From Alphaproteobacteria bacterium (lineage in GTDB: Bacteria > Pseudomonadota > Alphaproteobacteria > DSM-16000 > Inquilinaceae), in assembly GCA_028284045.1 (NCBI GenBank), contig JANQSN010000029.1, positions 62,001-126,000 of the forward strand: a stretch of DNA of 64,000 bases, given 5' to 3'. The notes under the pieces are model-generated. The model was not told where the DNA came from and searched no databases. It saw nothing but the letters and a program-made list of their open reading frames with translations. How positions within the stretch are numbered: position 1 is the stretch's first letter; the number at the start of each line of letters is the position of its first letter. Positions 53,704-63,601 of this stretch are shown piece by piece. The translations under genes and the position numbers were made by a program.

Positions 53704-54360
53704 TCAGTGATCCTTCTGGGGGGACAGCCGCGGCCGGTCGCGGCGCAGCACCTTCAGCACCGCCGGGGTCAGCAGGCGCTCCGCCGGCCAGGTGGCGCTG
53801 AGACGCTCGAAGGTCGCCTGCGGGGCGACCAGGTCGGTGACCAGCACGCCGTCGACCGCCGCGGGGTCGAGGCGTGGGACCACCGGCAGTCCGGCGAAGC
53901 TGCGCGGGCCCGCCGCGGCATCGGTGTCCAGGATGGCGACCAGCGCGATCGTCTCGGGCCGGCAGATCACCGCGACCTCCGCCAGGTCGCCCCGGCCGGC
54001 CAGCGCCAGCCGGCACAGCCCCTGGTCCGCGGCCTGATCGAACAGCCGCTCGCACTGGCCGCGGGCGCGGCGGAAGAAGGCGAAGGACGACCGCAGATAC
54101 TCCGCCGTCAGCCGGGTCTTCTCCGTGAAGCCCTGCGGCGTCAGGTAGTAGGAATAGCGGTTGGCCGGTACCTGCTGGGCCTTGATCCAGCCCTTGGCGA
54201 CGCAGCGCTTCAGATAGGTGTTGACGAGGCCGAGCGCGATGCCCAGCGACCGCGCCAGATCGCGCTGGCTGACCTGGGCGTTCTCCGCCACCGCATCCAG
54301 CATGTCCAGCGTCAGCGCCGGGTCGAGATCAGCCCGCGACCGCCCGGAAGGTTCCGTCAT
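53704..54360 (-). CDS. Winged-helix transcriptional regulator
   Basis: 218 residues from ATG 54360. The N-terminal winged helix reads LDMLDAVAENAQVSQRDLARSLGIALGLVNTYLKRCVAKGWIK with a wing QVPANRYSYYLTPQGFTEKTRL. The C-terminal ~100 residues form a Rossmann-like ligand domain (CRLALAGRGDLAEVAVICRPETIALVAILD). Such proteins accompany RfaH-like factors in polysaccharide loci. Two GTTCA-N5-TGAAC palindromes upstream are its probable binding sites. Confidence 0.8.
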   Translation of the reverse strand: MTEPSGRSRADLDPALTLDMLDAVAENAQVSQRDLARSLGIALGLVNTYLKRCVAKGWIKAQQVPANRYSYYLTPQGFTEKTRLTAEYLRSSFAFFRRARGQCERLFDQAADQGLCRLALAGRGDLAEVAVICRPETIALVAILDTDAAAGPRSFAGLPVVPRLDPAAVDGVLVTDLVAPQATFERLSATWPAERLLTPAVLKVLRRDRPRLSPQKDH

Positions 54361-54392
54361 CACCCCGCCCGCCAGCCGCGCCAACGCGCAGC

Positions 54393-54462
54393 GTTCATTC
54401 GGTGAACGATGCTCAACCTAGCGCGCAACTTGCCGCAACGCAACATCGTTCACCGTCTGAAC
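54393..54462. promoter_or_regulatory. Twin GTTCA-N5-TGAAC operators
   Basis: GTTCA-TTCGG-TGAAC at 54393-54407 and GTTCA-CCGTC-TGAAC at 54448-54462, exactly 55 bp start to start, upstream of the winged-helix regulator. The two sites and flanking GATG/CATC also form a larger inverted repeat. Probably autoregulation by the adjacent regulator. Confidence 0.6.
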
Positions 54463-54472
54463 GAAGATCCGG

Positions 54473-55588
54473 CTACACCCTACGGCTCAGCACGCGGATG
54501 CGGCTGTCGACCTCGCCGCGGTCGACATAGAAGCCGTGCAGATGGCGGTGGCCCGTGGACGGATCGAAAGCGTCCCGGCCATGCAGCACCCGCCGGTTGT
54601 CGAACACCATCATCTCGCCGCCCGTCAGGCGCAGCGTCAGCACATAGGCCGGATCGCGCGTCAAGCGCATGAACCGGCGATAGGCGGCGTAGTAGTCGGC
54701 CACCACCGCCGCCGGCATGTCGAAGCTGTCGGCCAGATGCGGGCTGAACCGCACCTCCGCGACCGCGCCCGCCTCGTCGAGCCGCAGAACCGTCGCCCGA
54801 TGGCGGATGTCATACTCGCCGTCCTGAAACCGGAACGGCACCGTGACCCGGGCCAGCAGGTCGAAGGCGGCCGGATCGCTGCGCCGCAGATCCTCCGCCA
54901 CCGCAAAGCCATCGCACAGCAGCGAGCCGCCGCCGGCCGCCTCGTTCGCCAGGCAATGCAGGAACTGGAAGCCAGGCGCCAGCTCCTGGTTGGGCAGGTC
55001 CGTGTGCAGCGGCAGGCGCTCGGCCGTATAGGCCAGGTTGTTGGGGTCGGGCTTCGAGACGACGGTGAAGTCGACGCCGAAATTCGTCTCGCGCAGGAAG
55101 CCGACGCGCCGCGCCAGCGCCTCGCTGCCGGCCTCGCCGTCCGCGATGCCGGTGACCAAGCCGAGGCCGAGCCGCTTGGTCGCAACCAGCCAATCGCGCA
55201 GCCGGGCATCGTCGGCCATCAGCCCCGCGGCATCCGCCTGGGGCAGGGCCGTGCGCGCGCCATCGCCGCGCCAGGTGATGGGCGCGACCGCCGCCGGGTC
55301 CGGCGCCGGGCGGCCGGGCCGGTGACGGCGCAGCCAGGCGACGGGAAACCGGCTGACATGGCCGTCCGCCGCCCAGGTCACCGCCAGCGTCTCGCCCTCC
55401 CGGGCGACCGAGGCGGGACGGATGTCGGATGCCACGGACAACAGGTCGAACTGCCGCTCCCGGGTCTCGGGATGGAAACCGCTGGGGCAGTTGTCGCGCA
55501 GCCACAGAAAGGGGAAATCGGCCTGGTCGCCGTCGGGCCAAGCCACGCGGACCGCGCCGGCATCGGCGCGGATGGTCGCTGAGGTCAT
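54473..55588 (-). CDS. Gamma-butyrobetaine hydroxylase-like Fe(II)/2-oxoglutarate dioxygenase
   Basis: 371 residues from ATG 55588. The N-terminal DUF971-like domain begins VAWPDGDQADFPFLWLRDNCPSGFHPETRERQFDL; the TauD-like catalytic domain has the iron-binding H-x-D in RLPLHTDLPNQ and the distal His/Arg region near GHRHLHGFYVDRGEVDSRIR. FDNRRVLHGRDAF is also typical. Either gamma-butyrobetaine or trimethyllysine hydroxylation (carnitine synthesis) is possible; the bacterial context leans to gamma-butyrobetaine. It stands alone. Confidence 0.87.
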   Translation of the reverse strand: MTSATIRADAGAVRVAWPDGDQADFPFLWLRDNCPSGFHPETRERQFDLLSVASDIRPASVAREGETLAVTWAADGHVSRFPVAWLRRHRPGRPAPDPAAVAPITWRGDGARTALPQADAAGLMADDARLRDWLVATKRLGLGLVTGIADGEAGSEALARRVGFLRETNFGVDFTVVSKPDPNNLAYTAERLPLHTDLPNQELAPGFQFLHCLANEAAGGGSLLCDGFAVAEDLRRSDPAAFDLLARVTVPFRFQDGEYDIRHRATVLRLDEAGAVAEVRFSPHLADSFDMPAAVVADYYAAYRRFMRLTRDPAYVLTLRLTGGEMMVFDNRRVLHGRDAFDPSTGHRHLHGFYVDRGEVDSRIRVLSRRV

Positions 55589-55809
55589 GTCGGAACATCT
55601 CCCGAAGAATGTTGAACGCGGGATCTCGGCCGAAGCCGGCGTCAACATCCGTCGGGCGGAGGCCACCACTGATAGGCCTTGGTGTAGGGGGTGCCGGGAC
55701 AGCGCCCGACAACGGTGGTCATGTCGATCGTTCCGCACCGGAAATTGATCGCGATCATCGTCCAGACGGGCCGGCTGCCGCAAGGGCCGGCGACGCCGCG
55801 GCCCTCGGA

Positions 55810-58221
55810 TCAGTCAACGCGGTCCAGCGCCCAGGCGATTGCCGCCGCCATCACGTCGCGCAAGACGGCGGCCAGCCGGTCCGCCTTGGCGACGTCGTAG
55901 GCCGCGGCACCGCCGACCGTCGGCGCCGTCATGTAGGCGTCCTGGGCCAGCTCCATCTGCAGCGCATGCACGCCGCGGCCGGGATCGCCATAGGCGCGGG
56001 TGATGTAGCCACCGGTGAACCGGCCGTCGACGACATGGGTGAAGCCGTCCGCCGCCGCGCAGGCCGCCGCCGCCGCATCGATCAATGCCGGGTCGGCCGC
56101 CGTCCCGCGGTTGGTGCCGAGATTGAGATCCGGCAGCCGCCCGTCGAACAGCCGCGGCACTTCCGCAGCGATGGAATGGCCGTCATAGACGACGGCGATG
56201 CCGAAGCGCGCGCGGCTCTCCACGATCAGCGCCGCCAGCGCATCGTGATAGGGCCGCCAATAGGTCTCCCGGCGGGCCGCCACCTCGTCCGCGTCCGGCT
56301 CGACCCCCGGTCGGTAGAGCGGCCGTCCGTCGAAGCTCTGCCGCGGCACCAGGCCGGTCGCCACCTGGCCGGGATAGAGCGGCTGGTCATCCGCCGGCCG
56401 GTTGAGGTCGACGACATAGCGCGAGGGCACGGCGCGGATCACGCTGGCCCCCAGCTCGCGCGCGAACTGGTAGAGCCGGTCGACCGCCCAGTCGGTATCC
56501 GGCACCGCCCGGCCGGTCTCGGTCATCCGCGCCGCCACGTCCTCCGGCAGCCAAGTGCCGGAATGCGGCAAGCTCACCACCAGCGGAACGGTGCCGCGGC
56601 TGACCGCCGCCACCGCCTGCCAGGGGCGCGGCACGATCACGGCGGGCGCGCCCCGATCGGCCGGCGCGTCGTCACTTGGCAGCAGACCGGCGACATAGCC
56701 GCTCAGCCCGCCGCCGCGCACCAGCTCCCCGATCGCCGCGACATCCGGGGCCATCAGCCGGTCGCGATCGAGCCGCGGGACATGCGCGCGCACCGCGTCC
56801 ACCGCGCTTTCCAGGATCGGCGTCGAGGTCAGCGGCCGGTGGAACTCCAACCCCTGGACCGCCGCCAGCAGCTCGATGGCGGCGATGTCGGCGGCGTTCG
56901 TTGCCATCTCCGCCAACCGTGCCGCCGCCGCCGTTGCCATGGACACATGGTCTTCCTGGTTGGCCGACGTCGGCAGGCTGTCCACCGACTGCGGCGCCGC
57001 CAGTGCCTTGTTGCGGCTGGTCAGCGCGGCGGCCGTGACATGGGCGATCATGAAGCCGGAGTTCAGGCCCGGCTCGGCCATCAGGAAGGGCGGCAGGTCG
57101 CTGATCGCGTTGTCGTTCAACAGCGCGATGCGGCGCTCGCTCATGCCGCCGATCTCCGCGATCGCCAGGGCAAGCTGGTCGGCGGCGAAGGCCACCGGCT
57201 GGGCGTGGAAATTGCCCCCCGACAAGACCTCCCCCGCCTCGGCGAAGACCAGCGGATTGTCGGTGACGGCGTTCGCCTCGCCGATCAGCGACCGCGCCGC
57301 CTCGCGCATCAGGTCCAGCACCGCGCCCATCACCTGGGGTTGGCAGCGCAGGCTGTAGGGGTCCTGCACCTTGCCGCAATCGGCATGGCTGCGGCTGATC
57401 TCGCTGTCGGCGAGCAGGGCGCGGAAGGCCGCCGCCACGTCGATCTGCCCGGCCCGGCCGCGCACCGCGTTGATGCGCGCATCGAACGGCACGCGGCTCG
57501 CCAACGCCGCCTCCACCGACAAGGCCCCGGCGACCAGCGCGGCGGCGAACGCATCCTCCGCCGCGAACAGGCCGGCCAGCGCCAGCGCGGTCGACACCTG
57601 CGTGCCGTTGATCAGCGCCAGGCCTTCCTTCGCCGCCAGCGCCAACGGGGCGAGCCCGGCCCGCTTCAGCCCGACCGCAGCCGGCAGCACGTCGCCCGCC
57701 ACCCGCACCTCGCCCAGGCCGAGCAGGGCGGCCGACAGATGCGCCAGCGGCGCCAGGTCGCCCGATGCGCCGACCGATCCGCGCTCCGGCACCACCGGCA
57801 GCACGTCGGCGCGGGCGAGCGCGGCCAGCGCCTCGATCACGTCCCAGCGCACCCCGGACACGCCTTGCGCAAGGGAGCGGATCTTCAACGCCAAGATCAG
57901 CCGCACCACCGGATCGGGCAGCGCCGGGCCGGTGCCGGCGGCGTGGCTGACCACCAGGTTGCGCTGCAACTGGGCCAAGTCGGCGGCGTCGATGCGCGTG
58001 TTGGCCAGCTTGCCGAAGCCCGTGTTGATACCGTAGAGCGCGTCGGGCCGGGCGGCCTGCGCGGCCACGAAATCGGCGCCCGCGTCGACCGCCCGGCGAT
58101 TGTCGCCGCCCAGCACCGGGCGGACTTTGCACGTCATCAGCGCGCGCAGCCCAGCGAGATCCAGGGGGCGGTCGACCGCGATCTCGGTCACGGCGGGGGG
58201 ATCGGACGGCATGGGGGACAC
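55810..58221 (-). CDS. hutH-hutG: Histidine ammonia-lyase fused to N-formylglutamate amidohydrolase
   Basis: 803 residues in one uninterrupted frame. Residues 1-512 are a complete histidine ammonia-lyase: [15 protein letters not shown], the MIO-forming Ala-Ser-Gly at 152-154 in [33 protein letters not shown] and [12 protein letters not shown]. After a 30-residue linker, residues 543-803 are a HutG-type amidohydrolase ([69 protein letters not shown] split by loops). It thus joins the first and last steps of histidine degradation. GTG 58221 has GAGG 6 nt upstream; ATG 58212 is possible. hutU and hutI are not nearby. Confidence 0.93.
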   Translation of the reverse strand: MSPMPSDPPAVTEIAVDRPLDLAGLRALMTCKVRPVLGGDNRRAVDAGADFVAAQAARPDALYGINTGFGKLANTRIDAADLAQLQRNLVVSHAAGTGPALPDPVVRLILALKIRSLAQGVSGVRWDVIEALAALARADVLPVVPERGSVGASGDLAPLAHLSAALLGLGEVRVAGDVLPAAVGLKRAGLAPLALAAKEGLALINGTQVSTALALAGLFAAEDAFAAALVAGALSVEAALASRVPFDARINAVRGRAGQIDVAAAFRALLADSEISRSHADCGKVQDPYSLRCQPQVMGAVLDLMREAARSLIGEANAVTDNPLVFAEAGEVLSGGNFHAQPVAFAADQLALAIAEIGGMSERRIALLNDNAISDLPPFLMAEPGLNSGFMIAHVTAAALTSRNKALAAPQSVDSLPTSANQEDHVSMATAAAARLAEMATNAADIAAIELLAAVQGLEFHRPLTSTPILESAVDAVRAHVPRLDRDRLMAPDVAAIGELVRGGGLSGYVAGLLPSDDAPADRGAPAVIVPRPWQAVAAVSRGTVPLVVSLPHSGTWLPEDVAARMTETGRAVPDTDWAVDRLYQFARELGASVIRAVPSRYVVDLNRPADDQPLYPGQVATGLVPRQSFDGRPLYRPGVEPDADEVAARRETYWRPYHDALAALIVESRARFGIAVVYDGHSIAAEVPRLFDGRLPDLNLGTNRGTAADPALIDAAAAACAAADGFTHVVDGRFTGGYITRAYGDPGRGVHALQMELAQDAYMTAPTVGGAAAYDVAKADRLAAVLRDVMAAAIAWALDRVD

Positions 58222-58236
58222 GAAGCCTCAAGGATG

Positions 58237-58272
58237 AAAAAAACGGGCCCGGCGGTCGAACCGCCGAGCCCG
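58237..58272 (-). terminator. Strong intrinsic terminator between livK-like gene and hutHG
   Basis: On the minus strand a CGGGCTCGGCGG/CCGCCGGGCCCG stem with a TTCGA loop is followed by TTTTTTT. It ends only 15 nt before the hutHG start codon, so any hutHG transcript must read through it or start within it. Upstream, CGAACCG (58335-58341) could pair either with CGGTTCG at 58317-58323 or with the identical sequence in the terminator arm. Confidence 0.92.
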
Positions 58273-58348
58273 CAAGGATCCCTTGTCCGGCGACGCCGCC
58301 GGGGGAAGAGCGTGCGCGAACCGCCGGACCCCGACGGTTCGCGACGGA

Positions 58349-59458
<1,110 letters not shown>

Positions 59459-59875
59459 GATAGATACGCTCCCTGTTGTTGGTCCGACGGACGGGCCGCG
59501 TCTCGACCGACCGTCGCGCGACGTCTGCCGGCAACGGGTCAAGCGGTGGCCGTCCGACCGGCCTGTCCACGACATTCGCTGCCCGACGGGGGCTGCCCGG
59601 CGGGCGGGCGGCTCGGATCGGACGGTGCCTGTCGGCGGGACCGGTGGCCGAGACGGTGTCATTGTCCCGGTTCCGGCCGCTTCCACCGAAGCTGAAAGCG
59701 ACATTAGTCGGGCCAATCAAGCCCGTCCAGCGCCAGCATGGCTGTGAACCGCGCGAACCGCACTACCTCTTGGATAGTCGGCGCGCGCCCGACCGGCTTG
59801 CCTCGCGGGCCGGGACATGGCAAGCGCCGGTGTCCCGAGACGGCGCGAACCCCACCGCTGACGAGCGATGATGCC
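59459..59875. other. Divergent intergenic region
   Basis: 417 bp between the divergent binding-protein and mechanosensitive channel genes. I see no convincing gene, RNA or palindrome; it should contain both promoters, but no good -35/-10 pair stands out. Confidence 0.4.
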
Positions 59876-62395
59876 ATGCTCCGCCACCACCAGCTTTGCC
59901 CCGCTTCCCGCTCAGCCGGCGGTGCGCCCCGAAGATGCTTGGGGTGGCTGGCGGCCGTTCTCGGCGTCTGGCTCGCCCTGGTGCCCGGCGCCGCGCCCGC
60001 CCAGGCGCCCGACGCCGCGCCGCCGCCCGCCGAAGAGGCATCGGCGCCGGACGACGCCGAGACACGCCAGCGCATCGAGGCCCTGATCGCCACCCTGGAG
60101 GACGACGCGCGCCGCGGCGAACTGGTGGAGACGCTGCGGCTGCTGCTGGCAACCGACGGCGGGGCCGGTGCCGACACGGCCGGCGAGACCGCCGCGGCCC
60201 CGGCGGTCCTGGAGACGCTGGCCGCCCGGATCTTTGCAACCCTGGAAAGCGGCGTCAGCGACCTGGTCGCCCAATTCACCGCGGCCGGCGAGGCGCTGGC
60301 CAACCTGCCGGCTGCGGCGAACTGGCTGACCGATCAGTTGGAGAGCGAGATCGCGCGGGCGCGCTGGACCAACATCGCCACCGGGCTGGCCCTGGTGCTG
60401 GGGGGCGGGCTGGTCGCCGCGGCGTTGGCCCGCCGCGGGCTCAGCGCCACCCGACGGCGGCTCGACCAGTCGGTGCCGGACGCCGGATCGATCGGCCAAT
60501 CCTGGCGCGCGGCGTTGCGTCTGATCGTGGCGCTGGTCCCGGTGCTGGCCTTCGCCGCCATCGGCTATGCCATCGCGGGCGGCTCCAACCTGGGCTATGG
60601 GGCGCGGCTGCTGGCGCTCAGCGTGGTCAACGCGCTGGTCGCCGCCGCCGTCTGCCTGACCACGGCCCGCGCCGTGCTGGCGCCGACGGTCGCGGCCCTG
60701 CGGCCGGCAGCGCTGAACGACGAGGATGCCGTCGCGGTCTACGGGCTGATCCGACGGCTGACGGTCGCCGGCACGCTGGGTTTCCTGATCGCGGAGGCCG
60801 GCGTGACGCTGGGGCTGTCGCCGGTGCTGCGCGAGGCGCTGCTGTCGGCGATCGGGCTGGTGCTGGCCGGTATGTTGGTCCTGGCCGTGCTGCGCTACCG
60901 CGATCGCATCGGCCGCGCCATCGCCGGCCGCCCGGCCGAGACGCCGGCGGCAGACGGTCCGCCGGACGCGCAAGGCCCGCCGGACCCCGGGACCGATGCG
61001 ATACCCGAGGCGGCGGAACCCGGACGCTGGGCGCTGTTGCGGCGCCTGACCGCGGAGGTCTGGCACGGCCTGGCCATCGCCTACATCCTCGTCGCCTATG
61101 CCATCTTCGCACTGAAGATCGAGGGCGGCTTTGGCTTCCTCTTGCGCGCCACGGTCATGTCGGCGGCGATCCTGGCGGCGGCCCATGTGCTGGCCAATGT
61201 GGTGCTGGCGGCGCTCTACCGCCTCTCCGCCGCCGCCCGCGACCCCGGCAAACGCGCGCCGGGCAATCCGGGATCGCGCGATGCCCAGGCGCTGAAGCCG
61301 GGGGTCGCCCAGTCCGTGCGCGCCGGCGTCTTCGCCGGGGCGCTGGTGCTGGTGCTGGATGCCTGGGGGCTCGGCACGCTGGACCTGCTGTTCGGCGAGG
61401 TCGGCCGCGCGCTGCTCGACAGCGTCGCCAGCATCATCATTATCCTGGCGATCGCGCTCGCGGTCTGGGAGATCGCGTCGCGGCTGATCGCCCGCCAGCT
61501 TGCCCGGACGGAACGGGCCGGCAGCAGCCCGTCACAGGTTCAGCGCCAGCGAACCCTGCTGCCGCTGCTGCGCAACGTCGTCCTGGTCATCCTGGTCACC
61601 GTGGTGCTGTTCATGGTGCTGTCGGAGCTGGGGATCGACATCGCCCCGCTCTTGGCCGGGGCCGGCGTCGTCGGTCTGGCCGTCGGCTTCGGCGCACAGA
61701 CCCTGGTGAAGGACGTCATCTCCGGCCTGTTCAACCTCTTGGAGAACACCGTGGCCGTGGGCGACGTGGTGGAGGTCGGGTCCCATTCCGGGCTGGTGGA
61801 GAGCATGTCGATCCGCACGGTCCGGCTGCGCGACCTCGCCGGCAATGTGCACACCATCCCCTTCGGCGACGTGACCGCCGTCACCAACATGACCCGCGGC
61901 TTCTCCTACTACGTCTTCGATATCGGCGTGGCCTATCGAGAGGATATCGACGCGGTGATGGCGGTGATCCGCGAGATCGGCGACGAGCTGGGCCGGGAGA
62001 TGCCCTATGCCAGCCTGATCCTGGCCCCTATCGAGATCCTCGGCGTCGATGCCTTCACCGACAGCGCCGTCGTCGTCAAGGCGCGCATCAAGACGACGCC
62101 GATCAACCAGTGGACGGTGGGCCGCGAGTTCAATCGGCGCCTGAAGAACCGGTTCGACGCGCTGGGCATCGAAATCCCCTTCCCACACACCACCGTCTAT
62201 TTCGGCCAGGACAAGGCGGGCGGTGCCCCGGCGGCGCCGGTTCGCCTGACCGCCCCGGACCTGTTGGCCGCCCTGGCCGCCCGGGATGCCGACCCCCGCG
62301 CCAAGGCCAAACCGTCGCTGAAGAAGCGCACCGCGCCCAAACCCGGGCGCGGCGACGATCTACCGGAGAGCCATCCCGGCGACGATGGCGATTGA
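59876..62395 (+). CDS. Large MscS-family mechanosensitive channel
   Basis: 839 residues from ATG 59876. Signal-like N-terminus, Ala/Glu-rich periplasmic region, about ten membrane helices including TM bundles at roughly 160-420, then the MscS core: VVLFMVLSELGIDIAPLLAGAGVVGLAVGFGAQTLVKDVISGLFNLLENTVAVGDVVEVG split into pore helix and beta domain, TVRLRDLAGNVHTIPFG and the C-terminal alpha/beta domain (RINQ-like KTTPINQWTVGREFNRRLKNRFDALGIEIPFPHTTVYF). A basic tail ends it. It should open under hypo-osmotic tension. Confidence 0.92.
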   Translation: MLRHHQLCPASRSAGGAPRRCLGWLAAVLGVWLALVPGAAPAQAPDAAPPPAEEASAPDDAETRQRIEALIATLEDDARRGELVETLRLLLATDGGAGADTAGETAAAPAVLETLAARIFATLESGVSDLVAQFTAAGEALANLPAAANWLTDQLESEIARARWTNIATGLALVLGGGLVAAALARRGLSATRRRLDQSVPDAGSIGQSWRAALRLIVALVPVLAFAAIGYAIAGGSNLGYGARLLALSVVNALVAAAVCLTTARAVLAPTVAALRPAALNDEDAVAVYGLIRRLTVAGTLGFLIAEAGVTLGLSPVLREALLSAIGLVLAGMLVLAVLRYRDRIGRAIAGRPAETPAADGPPDAQGPPDPGTDAIPEAAEPGRWALLRRLTAEVWHGLAIAYILVAYAIFALKIEGGFGFLLRATVMSAAILAAAHVLANVVLAALYRLSAAARDPGKRAPGNPGSRDAQALKPGVAQSVRAGVFAGALVLVLDAWGLGTLDLLFGEVGRALLDSVASIIIILAIALAVWEIASRLIARQLARTERAGSSPSQVQRQRTLLPLLRNVVLVILVTVVLFMVLSELGIDIAPLLAGAGVVGLAVGFGAQTLVKDVISGLFNLLENTVAVGDVVEVGSHSGLVESMSIRTVRLRDLAGNVHTIPFGDVTAVTNMTRGFSYYVFDIGVAYREDIDAVMAVIREIGDELGREMPYASLILAPIEILGVDAFTDSAVVVKARIKTTPINQWTVGREFNRRLKNRFDALGIEIPFPHTTVYFGQDKAGGAPAAPVRLTAPDLLAALAARDADPRAKAKPSLKKRTAPKPGRGDDLPESHPGDDGD

Positions 62396-62418
62396 ACGGG
62401 GGGCCGACCGATCGGCCG

Positions 62419-62910
62419 CTATCCCGCCAGGCGGGAGAGGCCGACCAGCAAGCTGCCGGCGGCCAGCAGGCACGCCGCCGTGCGGACGCTGTTCCACCGG
62501 GTCCAGCGCGCAAGATAGGTGTCCTTCCAGAACGTCGCCGCCGCCATCCCGTCCGGCCCGGCCGCGGCGAGCCGGTTGTTGAGCGGCACATTGAAGACGA
62601 CCGTCGCCCCGAAGACGCCGACGAGATAGAGCGCGCCTGCGATCATGATCGGGGCCGCCGCCGGCGCCGGCAACGCCACGGCGGCCTGGACGACCAGGAT
62701 CACCGACACGATCGCCAGCCCGAAGAACAGCGCCATGAAGACGGACCGCAGGATCTCGCGATTGATCCGGTTCATCGCGTCGATGCCGGCCGCGGCGTCG
62801 ACCCGGCCCAGCGACCGCATGATGAAGTCCGAGAACGCCAGGAAGACGCCCCCGATCATGGCGAAGGCCAGGACCGAGACTTGGCAGAGGACGAAGAACC
62901 AGGTCGACAT
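62419..62910 (-). CDS. DUF1772 membrane protein
   Basis: 163 residues, four transmembrane helices. DUF1772/anthrone-oxygenase-like pattern: GGVFLAFSDFIMRSLGRVDAAAGIDAMNRINREILRSVFM, FNVPLNNRLAAAGPDG and WTRWNSVRTAACLLAAGSLL. ATG 62910 is chosen; the frame is open a little further upstream across the operator. Divergent from a TetR gene that probably represses it. Possible role in oxidising or exporting a small compound. Confidence 0.85.
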   Translation of the reverse strand: MSTWFFVLCQVSVLAFAMIGGVFLAFSDFIMRSLGRVDAAAGIDAMNRINREILRSVFMALFFGLAIVSVILVVQAAVALPAPAAAPIMIAGALYLVGVFGATVVFNVPLNNRLAAAGPDGMAAATFWKDTYLARWTRWNSVRTAACLLAAGSLLVGLSRLAG

Positions 62911-62948
62911 CGTCGGTATCCTTTCGCGACGGCGGGTCTTGCGGTTGG

Positions 62949-62980
62949 CTTGACACCGTGTAAATTGACACGATGACAAG
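62949..62980. promoter_or_regulatory. 32-bp imperfect palindrome, TetR operator
   Basis: The sequence from CTTGACAC to ATGACAAG is symmetric at 26 of 32 positions, with inner CGTGT/ACACG arms. It sits between the divergent DUF1772 and TetR-family genes, 18 bp before the tetR GTG and 38 bp before the DUF1772 ATG. Confidence 0.75.
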
Positions 62981-62998
62981 TAGCGGGAGCTTTACGCC

Positions 62999-63589
62999 GT
63001 GTCAAGTGGGAATCCGGAAACGCGCCGGCGCATTCTGAGCGCGGCGTGGCGGCTGCTGGAGGCGGTCCAAGGCCAAGAGGTGCGGATGACGGACATCGCC
63101 AAGGCGGCCGGCGTCAGCCGCCAGGCGCTCTATCTGCATTTCCCGACGCGGCTGGATCTGCTGGTCGCCACCACGCATCACATCGATGCGGTGAAGGGTA
63201 TCGACGCGCGCCTCGCGGCGAGCCGTGCCGCCGAGACCGGCACCGACCGGCTGGACGCCTTCATCGCCGCGTGGGCTGGCTATATCCCGGAGATCTACGG
63301 CGTCGGCAGGGCGCTGATGGGCATGCGGGACACCGACGCGGCCGCCCGGTCGGCCTGGGACGACCGCATGCAGGCGTTGCGCCATGGCTGCCGCGCCGCG
63401 GTCGACGCGCTGGCGCGCGACGGCCGGCTCTTGGCGCACGACACGCCCGACACGGCGACCGACCTGTTGTGGAGCCTCTTATCGGTGCGGCTGTGGGAGC
63501 ACCTGACGCTCGATTGCGGCTGGCGGCAGGATCGCTATGTGGAGACCGTCACCCGCCTCGCCCGACAGGCGCTGGTCGCGGCGCCCTGA
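62999..63589 (+). CDS. TetR-family transcriptional regulator
   Basis: 196 residues from GTG 62999. DNA-binding domain ETRRRILSAAWRLLEAVQGQEVRMTDIAKAAGVSRQALYLHFPTRLDLLVATT is split over three helices, followed by a helical ligand-binding domain (AFIAAWAGYIPEIYGVGRALMGM, LLWSLLSVRLWEHLTLDCGW). Likely represses itself and the divergent DUF1772 gene through the palindrome between them. Ligand unknown. Confidence 0.92.
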   Translation: MSSGNPETRRRILSAAWRLLEAVQGQEVRMTDIAKAAGVSRQALYLHFPTRLDLLVATTHHIDAVKGIDARLAASRAAETGTDRLDAFIAAWAGYIPEIYGVGRALMGMRDTDAAARSAWDDRMQALRHGCRAAVDALARDGRLLAHDTPDTATDLLWSLLSVRLWEHLTLDCGWRQDRYVETVTRLARQALVAAP

Positions 63590-63601
63590 CCGAACGGCCC
63601 C

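Noticed and set aside
54393-54462. LexA (SOS) boxes
   Set aside because: The sites are GTTC-N7-GAAC palindromes, whereas the alphaproteobacterial LexA box is the direct repeat GTTC-N7-GTTC.
59896-62976. Open frame of 1026 codons within the MscS gene
   Set aside because: Alternative-frame shadow of the mechanosensitive channel, which shows a clear MscS core in its own frame.
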